Source: Xiheimicrobium sp052034585 (GTDB lineage: Bacteria > Myxococcota > Myxococcia > Myxococcales > Myxococcaceae). From it: a stretch of 64,000 nucleotides of DNA. Each line of letters opens with the position of its first letter. The first letter of the stretch is position 1. Positions 60,934 through 64,000 of this stretch are shown here, in pieces. The translations under genes were made by a program, and so were the position numbers. Below the pieces are notes generated by a model that did not search any database, had not been told where the DNA came from, and saw only the letters and a program-made list of their open reading frames with translations. Location: NCBI GenBank assembly GCA_052034585.1, contig JBPOIJ010000008.1:1-64000 (forward strand), given 5' to 3'.

Positions 60934-62988
60934 ATGTCAACCGAAGTCGGCGCCGTGGGGAAGGGCGCGGGTGCCTTCATTGTCCCCACCGTGAGAGGCG
61001 TCGACTACGCTCCGGCGAGCGTGACGACCGCTCCCAAGCGCCAGCCGATCCCCTTCGGCAAGTACCTCCTGCTCGACCGCATCAACATCGGCGGCATGGC
61101 CGAGGTCTGGCGCGCGAAGACGTTCGGCGCGGGCGGCTTCGAGCGGCTCGTCGCCATCAAGCGCATCTTGCCGAACATCGCCGAGGACGAAGAGTTCATC
61201 ACGATGTTCATCGACGAGGCGAAGATCACGGTTCAGCTGAACCACGCCAACATCGCGCAGATCTACGAGCTGTCGTCGATCTCGAACTCGTACTTCATCG
61301 CGATGGAATACGTGTCGGGCAAGGACATGCGCGCGGTGTTCGATCGCTGCCGCAAGCGGGGTGAGCCCGCGCCCATTCCGCTGTCGTGCTACCTCATCGC
61401 CCAGTGCTGCGAAGGGCTCGACTACGCCCACCGCGCCAACGACAAGGCCGGGCGGCCGATGGGCATCGTCCACCGTGACGTCTCGCCGCAGAACGCGCTC
61501 ATCAGCTACGAGGGCGAGGTCAAGGTCATCGACTTCGGCATCGCCAAGGCTGCGGGCAAGGCGACCAAGACCCAGGCCGGCATCTTGAAGGGCAAGTTCG
61601 GGTACATGAGCCCGGAGCAGATCCGTGGCCTGCCCCTCGATCGCCGCAGCGACGTCTTCGCCATCGGCGTCTGTCTCTACGAGATGCTCACCGGCGAGCG
61701 GCTCTTCGTGGGTGACTCGGACTTCTCGGTGCTCGAGAAGGTGCGGAAGGTCGAGGTGCTGCCGCCTTCACACTTCAACCGGAAGATCCCCGACGCGCTC
61801 GAGAAGATCGTGATGAAGGCGCTCGCGAAGGACGTCGACGAACGCTACTCCTACGCAAGCGAGCTGGGCGAGGACCTGCGCAAGTTCCTCTACACCTCGG
61901 GCTTCTCCTTCGGCCGAAAGGACCTGGCGGCCTTCATGAAGGCCACCTTCGCGGAGGACGTGGAGAAGGAGAAGCAGCGGCTCCAGGAATACGGCGACGT
62001 GAAGGCGCCCGAGGGGTTGATGGTCGCGGCGGAGGTCGGCTTCGGAATGGGGCAGGTGCCAGCGGCGACCTCGATGCCAGCGAACTCGAGCGCGGTCACG
62101 GCCGCTCCGACGATGGCGCCCCCGATGGTGGCCCCCGCCGTCTCACACCAGGGGCTGCCCCCGCTCACCCGCCCGCCGCCACCGGTCCTCTCCACGACGC
62201 CGCCGATCACTGCGCCGCCGCCGCCGCTCCGGCCAGGCGTGCGGCTGACGGCCCAGCAAGCGGTGCACACCGCAGGCAAGGACGAGCACGAGGCGACGCT
62301 CCTCGCCGACGGCATGCGGGACGACTCGACGACCAACCCGGGGCCGCAGGAACTCAACGTTCGCAACCGACCGGCGCCCTTGCCGGAAGAGGTCGGCCCC
62401 GATCCGTTCGCGTCGTTCCCTCCGACCGCGGTCCGCCCCATTCCGCCGGTGCTCGCCACGCCGGCTCCGCAGCGACGGGTCCTCGCTCCGACGACGCAGC
62501 AACCGCCTTCGCGCATGGCGCCCCCGATGATGATCGAGGGAACCGGCTCTTCGAACCCGTCGCTGCCCGAGCTGCCGGCCACGAGCCAGACCTCTCCGAC
62601 GTTGGGGACGATTGGGAACCAGACGAGCGCTCAGCTGCAGCCGGTCGGCGGGAGCAACAAGGTCCTCTTCGCCATCTTGGGAGTGGGGGCGGCGCTGATC
62701 ATCACCGTGGTGGCCCTCGCCTTCGCGTTCCGCCCCCCAGCGCACGGTCTCCTCCTCATCGACGTGCCCAGCGGCGCGTCGAACGTGCGAGTGAGCGTGA
62801 ACGGCAAGGATCTGCTCGAAGACGGAAAGCCGGTGAAGGACTTCCCGCAGCTGCGGGAGGTCGACGTCGGCAAGACGACGGTGATGATCAAGGCGCAGGG
62901 CTTTGAAACCCTCACCGAGACCGTCGACGTCAAAGAGGGAAACGTGCCGACCACCCTCAAAGCCACTCTCAAGAAGAAACAAGACTGA
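60934..62988 (+). CDS. Transmembrane Ser/Thr protein kinase (HRDVSPQN type) with PEGA-like tail
   Basis: A 684-residue kinase. The domain spans about 42-315: glycine loop INIGGMAEVW, Lys76 in VAIKR, catalytic D182 in IVHRDVSPQN, DFG at 200-202, and SPEQIRGLPLDRRSDVFA. The HRDVSPQN loop is common in myxobacterial kinases. A long Pro/Ala/Thr-rich linker (about 370-560) precedes one membrane helix (about 575-597, LGVGAALIITVVALAF) and a C-terminal PEGA-like domain (LLIDVPSGASNVRVSVNGK). ATG 60934 is preferred over ATG 60895, which would overlap the divergent start codon. The AAA+ gene follows 15 bases after its stop. Confidence 0.93.
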   Translation: MSTEVGAVGKGAGAFIVPTVRGVDYAPASVTTAPKRQPIPFGKYLLLDRINIGGMAEVWRAKTFGAGGFERLVAIKRILPNIAEDEEFITMFIDEAKITVQLNHANIAQIYELSSISNSYFIAMEYVSGKDMRAVFDRCRKRGEPAPIPLSCYLIAQCCEGLDYAHRANDKAGRPMGIVHRDVSPQNALISYEGEVKVIDFGIAKAAGKATKTQAGILKGKFGYMSPEQIRGLPLDRRSDVFAIGVCLYEMLTGERLFVGDSDFSVLEKVRKVEVLPPSHFNRKIPDALEKIVMKALAKDVDERYSYASELGEDLRKFLYTSGFSFGRKDLAAFMKATFAEDVEKEKQRLQEYGDVKAPEGLMVAAEVGFGMGQVPAATSMPANSSAVTAAPTMAPPMVAPAVSHQGLPPLTRPPPPVLSTTPPITAPPPPLRPGVRLTAQQAVHTAGKDEHEATLLADGMRDDSTTNPGPQELNVRNRPAPLPEEVGPDPFASFPPTAVRPIPPVLATPAPQRRVLAPTTQQPPSRMAPPMMIEGTGSSNPSLPELPATSQTSPTLGTIGNQTSAQLQPVGGSNKVLFAILGVGAALIITVVALAFAFRPPAHGLLLIDVPSGASNVRVSVNGKDLLEDGKPVKDFPQLREVDVGKTTVMIKAQGFETLTETVDVKEGNVPTTLKATLKKKQD

Positions 62989-63003
62989 CGGCAGCGACCC
63001 GAC

Positions 63004-64000
63004 ATGGCCAAGACCAAGAAGACCGACAACCCGCTCGCCGAGCTCCCCGGCTGGGCCCAGAAGCTCGCGCAGCGCTACTACACGCGCTCCGTCTCCACCT
63101 GCGTGCTCTTCGGAGCCGTTCGCGATCTGCAGCCGGTGACGAAGGAGGGCGGGGGGCGTGGCTTCGAGAACCTGAAGACCTTCCTCGGGGCCGAGCTCTT
63201 CGGCGGGCGAGATCACGTCCTCTCCTACGATCGTTCGTCGGGCATTCGTGCGCAGGCACCCGAGAGCCAGCAGGACTTCTCGCGCGCGATGGCCGGCTAC
63301 GACGCGATGTACGGCACCGACTACGCACGCACGATGCCGAAGGACCCAGCCCGGGCGCTGCAGCTCCTCGAGAACTACTTCCGGCTCCGCCTCGGCGAGG
63401 GCAAGTCGATCGCGTTGGTGGTGGACTTCGCGGAGACGATCGCGCCGGCCGCCGACATGGGGTCGCTCTCGGCCGAAGATCGGTTCACCCTGGCCACGCT
63501 GATCAAGTGGTCGCAGGACCGGCAGTTCCTCCAGGCCGATCTCTCGATCGTGCTCATCGTCGAGAACCTGGCCGACATCTCGAGCCGGCTCTCGCGCAAC
63601 CCGTACGTGGCGAACATCGAGATCAGCCTCCCCGGTGAAGACGAGCGCCTCGAGTTCGTGAAGTGGAAGCTCGAAGGCAAGAAGCTCGCCTCGGTGTCGG
63701 ACGTGCCGGTGAACGCGCTGGCGAAGATGACCGCGGGCCTCTCGCGCATCAACCTCGATCGGCTCCTCAACGAGGCGATGGAAGGAGGCGTGCGGATCAC
63801 GCCCGAGATCCTCAAGGACAAGAAGAAGGAGATCATTCAGGCCGAATGCCATGGCCTGCTCGAGTTCATCGAGCCGGCGTGGACGCTCGACGTGGTGGCC
63901 GGGCACGCGAAGGCCAAGAAGATGCTCCGCGACGCCGCCTCGATGCTGAAGAAGGGCCGCATCGAGGTGATGCCGATGGGCTACCTCGTGTCCGGGCCGG
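63004..64000 (+). CDS. AAA+ ATPase, 5' part only
   Basis: The first 332 residues of a frame that runs off the right edge. An N-terminal region contains a degenerate AAA-like domain: IALVVDFAETIAP in the place of a Walker B strand, then LSIVLIVENLADIS, FVKWKLEGKKLA, and a helical lid MTAGLSRINLDRLLNEAM. The last residues GYLVSGP are probably the beginning of a Walker A loop, so a second AAA+ domain should begin right at the edge. It follows the kinase by 15 bases. Family is not identified more closely. Confidence 0.8.
   Translation, partial: MAKTKKTDNPLAELPGWAQKLAQRYYTRSVSTCVLFGAVRDLQPVTKEGGGRGFENLKTFLGAELFGGRDHVLSYDRSSGIRAQAPESQQDFSRAMAGYDAMYGTDYARTMPKDPARALQLLENYFRLRLGEGKSIALVVDFAETIAPAADMGSLSAEDRFTLATLIKWSQDRQFLQADLSIVLIVENLADISSRLSRNPYVANIEISLPGEDERLEFVKWKLEGKKLASVSDVPVNALAKMTAGLSRINLDRLLNEAMEGGVRITPEILKDKKKEIIQAECHGLLEFIEPAWTLDVVAGHAKAKKMLRDAASMLKKGRIEVMPMGYLVSGP

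Overview
The window is a high-GC, densely coded bacterial chromosome segment. Its gene set points to Myxococcota, most likely a Myxococcales-type myxobacterium. The pointers are two membrane-anchored Ser/Thr kinases with PEGA tails (one with the HRDVSPQN catalytic loop common in myxobacteria), an FHA-sigma54 activator, a PilT-family pilus motor, many Cys-rich lipoproteins with Gly-rich linkers, and long-form PurL. Species level cannot be judged. I saw no rRNA, tRNA, IS element, prophage or CRISPR array. Nothing longer than about 295 bases lacks a gene.

Layout. 1-4.7 kb (minus): 5' part of purL, a large Cys-rich lipoprotein with a beta-propeller and a CxxCH motif, and an M28 peptidase. 4.8-9.4 kb: SRPBCC protein, VWA protein, small unknowns, an ornithine-cyclodeaminase-like protein and a GIN-domain lipoprotein. 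9.5-14.8 kb (minus): an overlapping three-gene unit of Ser/Thr kinase, TPR-TonB receptor and lipoprotein. 15-19 kb: Cys-repeat lipoprotein plus a zinc-finger membrane protein, a PilT-type ATPase and a cold-shock protein with a clear terminator. 19-25 kb: DUF3606 tandem protein, sucA-sucB and an outer-membrane-like protein. 25-31 kb: FHA-sigma54 activator, an InhA-like FabI, DUF3634 protein and clpS-clpA. 31-33 kb: DUF4920 lipoprotein, a PD-(D/E)XK-like nuclease apparently interrupted by an in-frame TGA, a GH25 lysozyme and an FHA protein.

33.6-43.4 kb: an OmpR-type regulator and a histidine kinase, both on the minus strand, flank a plus-strand block. The block holds an ECF-like sigma factor, two paralogous Cys-rich membrane proteins and a complete CusC-CusB-CusA heavy-metal RND pump. 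43.7-53.3 kb: di-heme cytochrome/propeller lipoprotein, outer-membrane-like protein, gpsA, choice-of-anchor lipoprotein, membrane-anchored winged-helix-like protein, amidohydrolase and a large repeat lipoprotein.

53.5-59.7 kb: a tight plus-strand unit of PspA, a periplasmic-binding-like protein (probable CTG start), a coiled-coil membrane protein, a DUF3352-like lipoprotein, a LolD/MacB-type ATPase and an FtsX-type permease. Its last five genes are joined by 4-base GTGA overlaps. 59.7-64 kb: a secreted propeller protein, a second Ser/Thr kinase and the 5' part of an AAA+ ATPase cut by the right edge.

The best candidates for undescribed systems are the PspA-linked transporter unit, the sigma/Cys-rich membrane pair/Cus island, and the kinase/TPR-TonB/lipoprotein unit. 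All functional assignments come from reading motifs by eye, without database searches.
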